Source: an uncultured Steroidobacteraceae bacterium
GTDB taxonomy: Bacteria > Pseudomonadota > Gammaproteobacteria > Steroidobacterales > Steroidobacteraceae
Reading direction: 5' to 3'
Assembly (NCBI GenBank): GCA_955652795.1
Contig: CATPBQ010000342.1
Coordinates: 1-15,322, forward strand
DNA length: 15,322 nt
Below the pieces are notes generated by a model. That model worked only from the letters and a program-made list of their open reading frames with translations. It did not search any database and had not been told where the DNA came from. Below, in pieces: positions 6,289 to 13,416 of the stretch (position 1 is the first letter of the stretch; each line of letters begins with the position of its first letter). The position numbers and the translations under genes are program-made.

Positions 6289-8855
6289 GCACCTTGCCCC
6301 GACAGATCGCCCTGGTCGCGCCGCTCTCCGGAATCCTCGTGCCCCTCGAGCGCGTCCCGGACCCGGTGTTCGCGCAGCGCACGGTGGGCGACGGGGTCTC
6401 GATCGATCCGACCTCATGCGATGTGCTGGCCCCGGCTGCCGGGCTCGTCACGCTGTTGCACAGGGCAGCCCATGCCCTGGCGATCACGACCGACGAGGGG
6501 GTCGAAATTCTGGTTCACATCGGCGTGGATACGGTCAGGCTGAACGGCAAGGGTTTCACTGCGCACGTGCGGCAGGGCGATCGGGTGGCGGCCGGACAGC
6601 CGCTGATCTCGTTCGACGCGGATCTCATCGCGCGCTCGGCCCCGAGCCTGCTCACGCAAGTGCTGGTGACGAACCGCGAGCGCATCCGCGGGATGACCGT
6701 GGGCAGCGGCCTCGTCGATGCCGGCCGCAGCATCATCCTGAATGTCGAGCTCGCCGCGGCCGCCCCCGTGGATGGCGCACCGGTGACCGGGGCCACCGCC
6801 GTGTCGGCGGACATCCGCTTGCCTAACCGCCAGGGCTTGCATGCCAGGCCGGCGGCGGTCCTCGCGGCCGCGGCCAAGGCGTTTCGCGCGGACATCCGTT
6901 TGCTGCGCGGCGCCGAAGTCGCGAATGCCAAGTCGGTCACAGCCATCCTGCTGCTCGCCACCAACCCGAACGATGCGATCCGCGTGAGTGCCACAGGTCC
7001 CGATGCGGCCGCTGCGGTCAGCGCCCTGGCGGAACTGCTCGCTTCCGGGTCGGGCGAATCGCAGGCCGCGGGGGAGGGCCCCATGCCGGCCGCAGGGCCC
7101 GTGCCGGGGGCAGCGGCCCCCGCGATCGCCCCGGCAGGTCCGACTGACCCCCGCAAGCTTGCGGGCGTGTGCGCATCGCCCGGACTTGCGCTGGGCAAAG
7201 TCGCGCAGGTGCGCCGCACCGCGATCAGCGTGCAGGAGCGGGGCGCGGGGACCGAGCGCGAGCGCGCGCACCTTGACGCCGCGCTCGAGCGCGCCCGGCA
7301 ACAGATCAGCGTACAGAAGGCGGCCAACTCGGGGGCGGCGTCCCGCATTCTGGATGCCCACCTCGAGCTGCTCGCCGATCCGGAGCTGATCGACCTCGCG
7401 GTGGCCGGGCTGGCGGGGGGACGCAGTGCCGGATACGCGTGGCGGGAGGCCTATTCGAGTTACGCCGCGCGCCTCGAGGCGCTCGCGAGTGCGCTGCTGC
7501 GCGAGCGCGCCGGCGATGTCCGGGACGTCGGCGGCCGGGTGCTCGGGCTGCTGGCCGGCGTGACGACTGCGCCACTCGAGTTTGCACCCGGCTCCATCCT
7601 GATCGCCGATGAACTGACGCCGAGCGAGACCGCCTCGCTCGATGCGGACAGGGTGCTGGGCCTGTGCACGACCGGCGGCGGCCCCACGAGCCACGCGGCG
7701 ATCCTGGCCCGTGCTCTCGGCATACCCGCAGTCTGCGGCGTCGATCGCGCCGCGCTCGAGCTCGAGGACGGCACGCCGGTTCTCCTCGACGGGACGGGCG
7801 GCACTCTGCTTACGGCTCCGGACGAGACCGAGGTTGCCGCGGCGCGGGCCGTGATGGGGCGCCTGGTCGCCCAGCGCCAGAGTGAGCGGGCGGCGGCGAG
7901 CGCGCCCGCCGCGACGACCGACGGGCATCGCATCGAGATTGCCGCCAACATCGGCACGGCGGAGGAAGCCGTCGCCGCCGTCGCCCAGGGTGGCGAGGCT
8001 GTGGGTCTGCTGCGCTCTGAGCTTCTGTTCCTGGACCGCGATATCGCGCCCGACGAGCGCGAGCAGGCCGAGGTCTACCGCGCGGTCGCGGCCGCGCTCG
8101 GCCGCGAGCGCCGGCTCGTCATCCGCACACTGGACGTCGGCGGCGACAAGCCCCTGCCGTATCTGCCGCTGCCGCCGGAGCAGAATCCGTTTCTCGGCCT
8201 GCGGGGTATCCGCGTGAGCCTGGAGCGGCCCGATCTGCTGCGCAGCCAGCTGCGGGCGATTCTCAAAGCCGCCGCGCTCAGTGACATCCATGTGATGTTT
8301 CCGATGATCGCGACGCTCGATGAGCTGCGTGCGGCGCGCCGGATCCTCGACGAGGAGCAACGGGCCAGCGGCGAGTCGGTGCGCGTGGGCGTAATGATCG
8401 AGGTGCCGTCCGCGGCGCTGAGCGCCGAGCATCTGGCGCGCGAGGTGGACTTCTTTTCGATCGGCACGAACGATCTGACTCAGTACACGCTGGCGATGGA
8501 CCGCGGCCACCCCAAGCTCGCGCCGCTGGCCGACGCGCTGCACCCGGCGGTTCTCAGGCTGATCAGTCTCACCGTGGAAGCCGCGCACCGTCACGGCAAA
8601 TGGGTCGGCGTGTGCGGCGGGATTGCCGCCGAGCCGCTCGCGGTGCCGGTGCTGCTCGGAATCGGAGTCGACGAGCTTTCCGTGCCGGTGCCGGCGATCG
8701 CGGCCGTCAAGGCGCTGGTGCGCCGGCTGTCGCTGCGCCACTGCCAGGATCTCGCGCGCGAGGTGGCCGGGCTCGGCACCGCGGGCGAGGTTCGCGCGCG
8801 GCTCGCGCAGTTCGGCCGGGAGGCGAGCCCGGCCGGCGGGGGAGTTCGGAGCTGA
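6285..8855 (+). CDS. Multidomain PTS protein EIIA(Glc)-HPr-EI (PEP-protein phosphotransferase)
   Basis: This 856-residue cytosolic protein carries the whole soluble phosphorelay of a sugar phosphotransferase system. Residues 1-155 are a glucose-type EIIA, with the phosphoacceptor H78 (EILVHIGVDTV) and its partner H63. Residues 174-254 are HPr, with phosphoacceptor H186 (GLHARPA) and a serine at the Ser46-equivalent position (S217, AKSVTA). After a Pro/Ala/Gly linker (255-288), residues 290-845 are Enzyme I, with H470 in GGGPTSHAAILAR, PEP-site segments LRSELLFLDR (576-585) and FFSIGTNDLTQY (723-734), and the Cys of VCGG (C777). Similar fusions are called NagF, FruB-like or PtsP-like. The frame extends upstream, but domain homology starts at the ATG at 6285, coupled by ATGA to maiA. 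The permease follows directly. All catalytic residues are intact. Confidence 0.93.
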   Translation: MSTLPRQIALVAPLSGILVPLERVPDPVFAQRTVGDGVSIDPTSCDVLAPAAGLVTLLHRAAHALAITTDEGVEILVHIGVDTVRLNGKGFTAHVRQGDRVAAGQPLISFDADLIARSAPSLLTQVLVTNRERIRGMTVGSGLVDAGRSIILNVELAAAAPVDGAPVTGATAVSADIRLPNRQGLHARPAAVLAAAAKAFRADIRLLRGAEVANAKSVTAILLLATNPNDAIRVSATGPDAAAAVSALAELLASGSGESQAAGEGPMPAAGPVPGAAAPAIAPAGPTDPRKLAGVCASPGLALGKVAQVRRTAISVQERGAGTERERAHLDAALERARQQISVQKAANSGAASRILDAHLELLADPELIDLAVAGLAGGRSAGYAWREAYSSYAARLEALASALLRERAGDVRDVGGRVLGLLAGVTTAPLEFAPGSILIADELTPSETASLDADRVLGLCTTGGGPTSHAAILARALGIPAVCGVDRAALELEDGTPVLLDGTGGTLLTAPDETEVAAARAVMGRLVAQRQSERAAASAPAATTDGHRIEIAANIGTAEEAVAAVAQGGEAVGLLRSELLFLDRDIAPDEREQAEVYRAVAAALGRERRLVIRTLDVGGDKPLPYLPLPPEQNPFLGLRGIRVSLERPDLLRSQLRAILKAAALSDIHVMFPMIATLDELRAARRILDEEQRASGESVRVGVMIEVPSAALSAEHLAREVDFFSIGTNDLTQYTLAMDRGHPKLAPLADALHPAVLRLISLTVEAAHRHGKWVGVCGGIAAEPLAVPVLLGIGVDELSVPVPAIAAVKALVRRLSLRHCQDLAREVAGLGTAGEVRARLAQFGREASPAGGGVRS

Positions 8856-8864
8856 TGCGGCTCA

Positions 8865-8872
8865 AGGGGGAG
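8865..8872 (+). promoter_or_regulatory. Ribosome binding site fixing the GTG start of the EIICB permease
   Basis: A purine-rich AGGGGGAG lies directly before a GTG at 8875, with the G-run about 4 bases from it. This decides between possible starts. The frame is open far upstream inside the preceding gene, and a nearby ATG at 8855 belongs to another frame that stops after 13 codons. Starting at the GTG gives an N-terminus FKDAFVVLQKIGKALMIPV that lines up with the E. coli PtsG start. Confidence 0.7.
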
Positions 8873-8874
8873 TT

Positions 8875-10641
8875 GTGTTCAAAGATGCGTTCGTAGTCCT
8901 GCAGAAGATCGGCAAGGCGCTGATGATTCCGGTGGCGGTGCTGCCGGTCGCAGGTCTGCTCCTCGGCATCGGCGCGGCGCACTTCGAGTGGATCCCGCCG
9001 CTCGTGTCGGCGCTCATGAAGGCCTCCGGAGACGTGGTGTTCGGCAACCTGCCGCTGATCTTCGCGGTCGGCGTCGCGGTGGGCCTCACCGAGAATGACG
9101 GTGTCGCCGCGATTTCGGCGGTTGTCGGCTATGTGGTGCTGCTCGCGATTCTCGGCGTGATGGCCGGTGTCTGGGGCATGGCGCCCGTGAGCATCATGGG
9201 AATCAAGTCGATGCAGACCGGCGTCTTCGGCGGCATCCTCGTCGGCGCCATCGCCGCGACGATGTTCAAGCGCTTCTACCGCACGACCCTGCCGCCGTAC
9301 CTGGCGTTCTTCTCCGGCAAGCGCTCCGTGCCGATCGTCACCGCGCTCGCCGCGGGCATTGCCGGCGTGGTGCTGTCGGCGATCTGGCCGCCCATACAGC
9401 ACGGCATCGACACGTTCTCGCACTGGGCGGCGGTCTCCAACCCGCGCACGGCCGCGACCGTCTACGGCTTCGTCGAGCGGCTGCTGATCCCGTTCGGTCT
9501 GCACCACATCTGGAACGTGCCGTTCTTCTTCGAGATGGGTGCTTACACGGACGCGAGCGGGACGGTGGTGCACGGCGACATCAACCGCTTCTTCGCCGGC
9601 GATCCCACGGCGGGAATCCTGGCCGGCGCCTTCCTTTTCAAGATGTTCGGCCTGCCCGCGGCCGCCATCGCGATGTGGCACGGCGCCAGCCGGCAGAACC
9701 GGGTCGCGGTCGGCGGCATCATGATCTCGGCGGCGCTGACCTCGTTCCTCACCGGAATCACCGAGCCGATCGAGTTCGCATTCCTGTTCGTCGCGCCGGT
9801 GCTGTACGTGGTGCACGCGGCACTCGCGGCCTCGACCCAGTTCCTGGCCAACACGCTCGGCATGCACATGGGCTTCACTTTTTCGCAGGGTGGCATCGAC
9901 TTCCTGGTTTTCAACGTATTCGGCAAATTCGCGCAGAAGTGGTGGCTGGTGCTGATTCTCGGCCCCGTCTATGCGGTCATCTATTACGTCGTGTTCCGCC
10001 TCGCCATCCGCTGGCTCGACCTCAAGACCCCCGGCCGCGAAGAGACCGTCGCTGCCGCGCCTGGCGCTGCCCGCGCCGGGGGCGACGACCGCGCACGTGA
10101 CCTGGTGCTCGCCTTCGGCGGCAGCGACAACATCGCCAGCCTTGATGCCTGCATCACGCGGCTGCGGGTGGCGGTAAGGGATCCGGGGCTGGTCGACGAG
10201 CGCGCACTGAGGGCGCTCGGTGCGAGCGGAGTCATGCGCATCGGCAAGGGCGTGCAGGCGGTGTTCGGGACGCTCTCCGAGCACCTGAAGACCAACATGG
10301 AAGACTACCTGCGCGCCTCAGGCGCAGCTGTCGCCGCTGTCCCCTCGCCGGCATCCGAGGTGCACAGCCCGGCGGCCGCTGCCGCGGCCGCTGCGGACCC
10401 CGCGATGCTCGAGTCGGCAGCGCGGCTTCTGGCAGCGCTCGGTGAGCGCGCCAATGTGCGCGAGCTGGAGGCGGTTGCCCACACGCGCCTGCGCATCACG
10501 CTCGCCGACCCGGGTCGCTTCGACGAGGCGGCGGCGAAGCTGGCGGGGGTCGTAGCCGTCATGAGGGCGGCCCCGGGGGTGCTGCACCTGATCGTCGGCG
10601 AGCAGGCCGGCCGGCTGGCCACCGTCATGAAGCTCGCCTGA
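8875..10641 (+). CDS. ptsG: PTS glucose-type permease EIICB with extra degenerate EIIB domain
   Basis: This 588-residue inner-membrane sugar transporter phosphorylates its substrate during uptake. The EIIC domain (about 1-385) is multi-spanning and closely follows E. coli PtsG: GLHHIWNVPF (208-217), HGDINRFFAGDPTAG (233-247), the ITEPIE sugar site (295-300) and the LDLKTPGRE exit (381-389). Parts such as LGMHMGFTFS recall NagE, so glucose is likeliest but N-acetylglucosamine is possible. EIIB (405-482) has the phosphorylated Cys426 in DACITRLR. E. coli PtsG ends there; here an Ala-rich linker (483-508) leads to a second EIIB-like domain (509-588) with AHTRLR in place of CITRLR, so it lacks the cysteine. 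The phosphate donor EIIA is in the preceding gene. The GTG start is supported by homology and a strong Shine-Dalgarno. It ends 6 bases from a convergent gene. Confidence 0.88.
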   Translation: MFKDAFVVLQKIGKALMIPVAVLPVAGLLLGIGAAHFEWIPPLVSALMKASGDVVFGNLPLIFAVGVAVGLTENDGVAAISAVVGYVVLLAILGVMAGVWGMAPVSIMGIKSMQTGVFGGILVGAIAATMFKRFYRTTLPPYLAFFSGKRSVPIVTALAAGIAGVVLSAIWPPIQHGIDTFSHWAAVSNPRTAATVYGFVERLLIPFGLHHIWNVPFFFEMGAYTDASGTVVHGDINRFFAGDPTAGILAGAFLFKMFGLPAAAIAMWHGASRQNRVAVGGIMISAALTSFLTGITEPIEFAFLFVAPVLYVVHAALAASTQFLANTLGMHMGFTFSQGGIDFLVFNVFGKFAQKWWLVLILGPVYAVIYYVVFRLAIRWLDLKTPGREETVAAAPGAARAGGDDRARDLVLAFGGSDNIASLDACITRLRVAVRDPGLVDERALRALGASGVMRIGKGVQAVFGTLSEHLKTNMEDYLRASGAAVAAVPSPASEVHSPAAAAAAAADPAMLESAARLLAALGERANVRELEAVAHTRLRITLADPGRFDEAAAKLAGVVAVMRAAPGVLHLIVGEQAGRLATVMKLA

Positions 10642-10647
10642 GCGTAT

Positions 10648-11562
10648 TCAACTTATTCGTGGTGTGCTGGCCGCCGCAGCGGCTGGCGGATTGCCGCGGA
10701 AGCGCCGCCAGATGTAGAGCCACAGCAACGCGATCATCGGGTACATGAGAAAGCTCGCCTCGGTGCCGAGGACGCCGCCGGTCAGCCACGCAGGTCCGTG
10801 GAAGCTTGCCTCGAGCAAGCGCCCCTCGGGCAGCCGCGCGCCGTTGGGCGTGCCGATGACGAACAGCTGCATGTAGTCGAAAGAGATGTGAAAGCCCACG
10901 GCAAACCACAACGTGCCGGTCCTCAGGACGGCGTAGCACAACATGAGACTGAGGGACATCAGCGTGATGACGTCCCAGATGTTTTCGCCAGTCTTGAAGA
11001 AGTAGTGCTCGGCCGTGAAGATGAGCGCGATGACAATCGACGCTGGCCAGAAGCCGATGCTTTTCCACAGTGTTTGCAGGAGATAGGAGCGGAACAACAA
11101 TTCCTCCGCCACGCCCACGACGATGTTGGCGCCGAGCCAGGCGAGCGCGGCGAGTGCGAGCGCGCTGCCGGTAGTCGCCAGAGCGTGCAGCTGCATGCCG
11201 CCCAGCAGATACATGCCCGCCGCCACCGCGCCGGCCATGACGATGCCGGCGAGCGCGCCCTCGGCGGTTCGCGCGCCGAGCGCCTCACTCAGCGGCAGCC
11301 CGTAGCTGTCTACGCGCCGCCGCTCATACAGCGAGAAGATCGCGGTGCAGATGAGCGCGATGAGGAAATTCTCGAGCTCCTGCATCGCAACGTTAGCCGC
11401 CGAGAATCCGTCCCCCAGATGCAGCCGGCTCGCGAGGAAGCCGAACGCCGGGTCGAACGCCAGCGGCGCCACCTGGTCGGCGAGCGCGAAGAAGATCATG
11501 GCCCGCCAAAACAGGCGGATTTTTCGATCTCGACCGATTAGAAGGCGCGCGAGGAAGCCCAT
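10648..11562 (-). CDS. CPBP family intramembrane metalloprotease
   Basis: This 304-residue multi-spanning membrane protein is in the CPBP (CAAX protease/bacteriocin-processing, Abi) family. Bacterial members are putative intramembrane endopeptidases, mostly of unknown substrate. The three family motifs are seen: EELLFR (153-158; E153, E154, R158), FTAEH (182-186; H186) and the last motif FHISFD (224-229; H225), where the usual Asn is Asp229. Hydrophobic segments lie near 19-38, 65-78, 103-121, 132-152, 172-186, 197-213 and 267-285. The C-terminus is a short Pro/Ala-rich tail. The ATG at 11560-11562 has AGGA about 8 bases upstream. It begins 16 bases after the FMN reductase stop, so the two are probably co-transcribed. 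The glutamates and histidines needed for catalysis are present; substrate unknown. Confidence 0.85.
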   Translation of the reverse strand: MGFLARLLIGRDRKIRLFWRAMIFFALADQVAPLAFDPAFGFLASRLHLGDGFSAANVAMQELENFLIALICTAIFSLYERRRVDSYGLPLSEALGARTAEGALAGIVMAGAVAAGMYLLGGMQLHALATTGSALALAALAWLGANIVVGVAEELLFRSYLLQTLWKSIGFWPASIVIALIFTAEHYFFKTGENIWDVITLMSLSLMLCYAVLRTGTLWFAVGFHISFDYMQLFVIGTPNGARLPEGRLLEASFHGPAWLTGGVLGTEASFLMYPMIALLWLYIWRRFRGNPPAAAAASTPRIS

Positions 11563-11578
11563 GAGTCATCCTGCTCGA

Positions 11579-12136
11579 TCAGGCATCGCGGGCGCGCAGA
11601 AAGCTCACGTAGCCTGCGAGAAACTGCTTGAGCTGTTCCTCGACGGTCCCGTCCTTGAGCGCCCCGGACTCATCGAACACCCCGCCGGCGCGCGCCACCA
11701 TGAGTCGTCCGCCGAACCAGGTGCGCGTGCCGAGCGTGCGCATCACCGGCAGCCAGGCGCTCTGGCTGAGGGTGGTGCCGAAGCCACTGGGTGAAGCACC
11801 CATGATGGCGAACGCGCGGCCGCTGAACACCCTGCGGATGTCGGAGGACGGTCGCGACACCCAGTCGATGGCGTTCTTGAACACGCCGGGAATGCTGTTG
11901 TTGTATTCAGGAGTCGCGAGCAGCACGCCGTCGGCGGCGACGATCGCCTCCTTCAGCTGGTTCACGGTCGCGGGGATTCCCTGGGCCTCGACATCGGCGT
12001 CGTAGAGCGGGATGCCGCGCAGGCTGGCGACTTCGAGCGTCGCGTCCTCGGGCATGAGGCGCGCGGCCGCGCGCAGCAGGGCGCTGTTGTAGGAGCCACG
12101 ACGCAGGCTACCCGAGATTCCCAACACCTTGATCAT
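11579..12136 (-). CDS. NADPH-dependent FMN reductase family protein (flavodoxin fold)
   Basis: This 185-residue cytosolic flavoprotein belongs to the NADPH-dependent FMN reductase/ChrR-like family, which reduces quinones, azo dyes, chromate or free flavin by NAD(P)H. The FMN phosphate loop is GSLRRGSYN (9-17). The isoalloxazine-binding signature TPEYNNSIPGVFKNAIDW (75-92) is complete. GASPSGFGTTLSQ (113-125) completes the flavodoxin fold. The length is standard. The ATG at 12134-12136 has a GGGAG Shine-Dalgarno about 6 bases upstream. It lies 95 bases downstream of argH on the same strand, so it may have its own promoter or be read through from the arginine genes. The physiological substrate cannot be told from sequence. 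Confidence 0.9.
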   Translation of the reverse strand: MIKVLGISGSLRRGSYNSALLRAAARLMPEDATLEVASLRGIPLYDADVEAQGIPATVNQLKEAIVAADGVLLATPEYNNSIPGVFKNAIDWVSRPSSDIRRVFSGRAFAIMGASPSGFGTTLSQSAWLPVMRTLGTRTWFGGRLMVARAGGVFDESGALKDGTVEEQLKQFLAGYVSFLRARDA

Positions 12137-12188
12137 CGCATCTCCCGTGAGTGCGGTGGGAGCGTGCGCTGCGCGGCGGGAGCTTGCA

Positions 12189-12209
12189 ACCCGCGCCGGC
12201 GCTGCGGGT
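12189..12209 (-). terminator. Possible weak hairpin after argH
   Basis: In the 95-base gap between argH and the FMN reductase gene there is an inverted repeat of 6 bases, ACCCGC and GCGGGT, with a 9-base GC-rich loop. No T-run follows in the reading direction, so it is not a standard intrinsic terminator. It may be a pause or RNA-stability structure. In DNA this GC-rich such repeats also arise by chance. Confidence 0.2.
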
Positions 12210-12231
12210 GCCTACTGATGCGAACGCAAGG

Positions 12232-13416
12232 CTACCCCTTCAGTTTCGCGGCCACGCGCTGGTATGCCTCGCGGAACGGGATGCCTTCCGTGACCACCAG
12301 GCGGTTGGCCTCTTCGGCGGCGTGAATCGAGGGATCGAGCCGGATGGCCTCGCGCCGGAACTGCAGCGCCTCGATGGCCGGCGGCAGGATGGCGAGGGTC
12401 GCGAGCGCGAGATCGATGCCGCGAAACAGCGGGAACTTCAGCAGCTGCAGGTCGCGGTGGTAGCCGGAGGGCAACTTGGCGCACACGCCGAGAGCTTCGG
12501 CCAGACACGCCTGCGCGGTGGCGGAGCGGCCGCGGATCAGCTCGAACACGTCCGGGTTGCGCTTCTGCGGCATGATCGACGAGCCGGTGGTGAAGGCTTC
12601 GGGCAGCGTGACAAAGTCAAACTCCCGGGTGGCGAACAGCAGCACGTCGGCGGCGAAGCGCCCGAGATCCTGCAGCAGCAGCGTGATCTCGAACAACAGC
12701 TGCGCTTCGGCCTTGCCGCGCGAGAGTTGTACCGCGGTGACGGGCTGGTGCACGGCCGCGAATCCGAGCCTGATGCGCGTTGCTTCACGGTCGATGGGCA
12801 GCCCCGGCGTGCCGTAGCCCGCCGCCGAGCCCAGCGGGTTCTTGTCGATACGGCGGCGCACCTCGGACAGGCCGGCCGCGTCATCGCGCAGCTCCGCCGC
12901 AAAACCCCCGGCCCACAGCGCTACCGAGCTCGGCATGGCCTGCTGCTGGTGGGTGTAGCCCGGCAGCGCGGTGCTCGGCTCGCGCACCGCGAGCCCATCG
13001 AGCGCATCGGCGACCGCGAGCGCGCCGGCGCCGAGCGCCTCGACGGCATCGCGCAGGTACAGGCGGATGGCGGTGAGCACCTGGTCGTTGCGCGAGCGCC
13101 CGAGGTGGATGCGGGCGCCGGCTGCGCCGATGCGCTCGGTCAGGCGCCGCTCCAGCGCGCTCTGGCCGTCCTCGTCGGCGAGCTCGATGCGCCACGCGCC
13201 GCGCTCGTGCTCCTGCGCCAGCGCGCTCAAGCCCTCGCGGATCGCCGTGAAGTCGCCGTGCGTCAACAGGCCCTGCGCCTGCAGCATTTCCGCATGCGCG
13301 ATCGAGGCGCGCACGTCGTGGCGCACCAGGCGCTCATCGAGCGCGTGGTCCTCGCCCGCGGTGTAATGCAGCACCCGCTCATCCAGCGGCGCGCCCTTGT
13401 CCCACAGCCGCGTCAT
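12232..13416 (-). CDS. argH: Argininosuccinate lyase, short form
   Basis: This cytosolic enzyme catalyses the last step of arginine synthesis, splitting argininosuccinate into arginine and fumarate. It has 394 residues against about 460 in E. coli; the C-terminal region after PFREAYQRVAAKLKG is missing, as I recall for Xanthomonas-type enzymes. Fumarase/aspartase superfamily signatures are HLGRSRNDQ (104-112), PGYTHQQ with the catalytic-base His156 (152-158), KNPLGSAAGYG (192-202) and TGSSIMPQKRNPD with the mobile-loop serines 279/280 (277-289). LPSGYHRDLQ (315-324) follows. At 81-85 it reads DEDGQ, where many homologues have EDxH. The start overlaps the argB stop in ATGA. All core catalytic motifs are intact, so it is probably active. 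Confidence 0.92.
   Translation of the reverse strand: MTRLWDKGAPLDERVLHYTAGEDHALDERLVRHDVRASIAHAEMLQAQGLLTHGDFTAIREGLSALAQEHERGAWRIELADEDGQSALERRLTERIGAAGARIHLGRSRNDQVLTAIRLYLRDAVEALGAGALAVADALDGLAVREPSTALPGYTHQQQAMPSSVALWAGGFAAELRDDAAGLSEVRRRIDKNPLGSAAGYGTPGLPIDREATRIRLGFAAVHQPVTAVQLSRGKAEAQLLFEITLLLQDLGRFAADVLLFATREFDFVTLPEAFTTGSSIMPQKRNPDVFELIRGRSATAQACLAEALGVCAKLPSGYHRDLQLLKFPLFRGIDLALATLAILPPAIEALQFRREAIRLDPSIHAAEEANRLVVTEGIPFREAYQRVAAKLKG

Noticed and set aside
6414..8741. A 775-codon open frame on the minus strand, antisense to the EIIA-HPr-EI gene.
   Set aside because: Its translation is Arg/Gly/His/Gln-rich with no family motif. The opposite strand encodes a complete, motif-rich enzyme. 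In very GC-rich DNA long antisense frames are expected.
8855..8896. An ATG overlapping the stop of the EI fusion as a start for the permease.
   Set aside because: It is in a different frame and stops after 13 codons. The GTG at 8875 with its strong Shine-Dalgarno matches the PtsG N-terminus.
8707..10284. A 525-codon minus-strand open frame antisense to the permease.
   Set aside because: It has low-complexity charged composition and no recognisable domain, and it is a shadow of ptsG codon usage.
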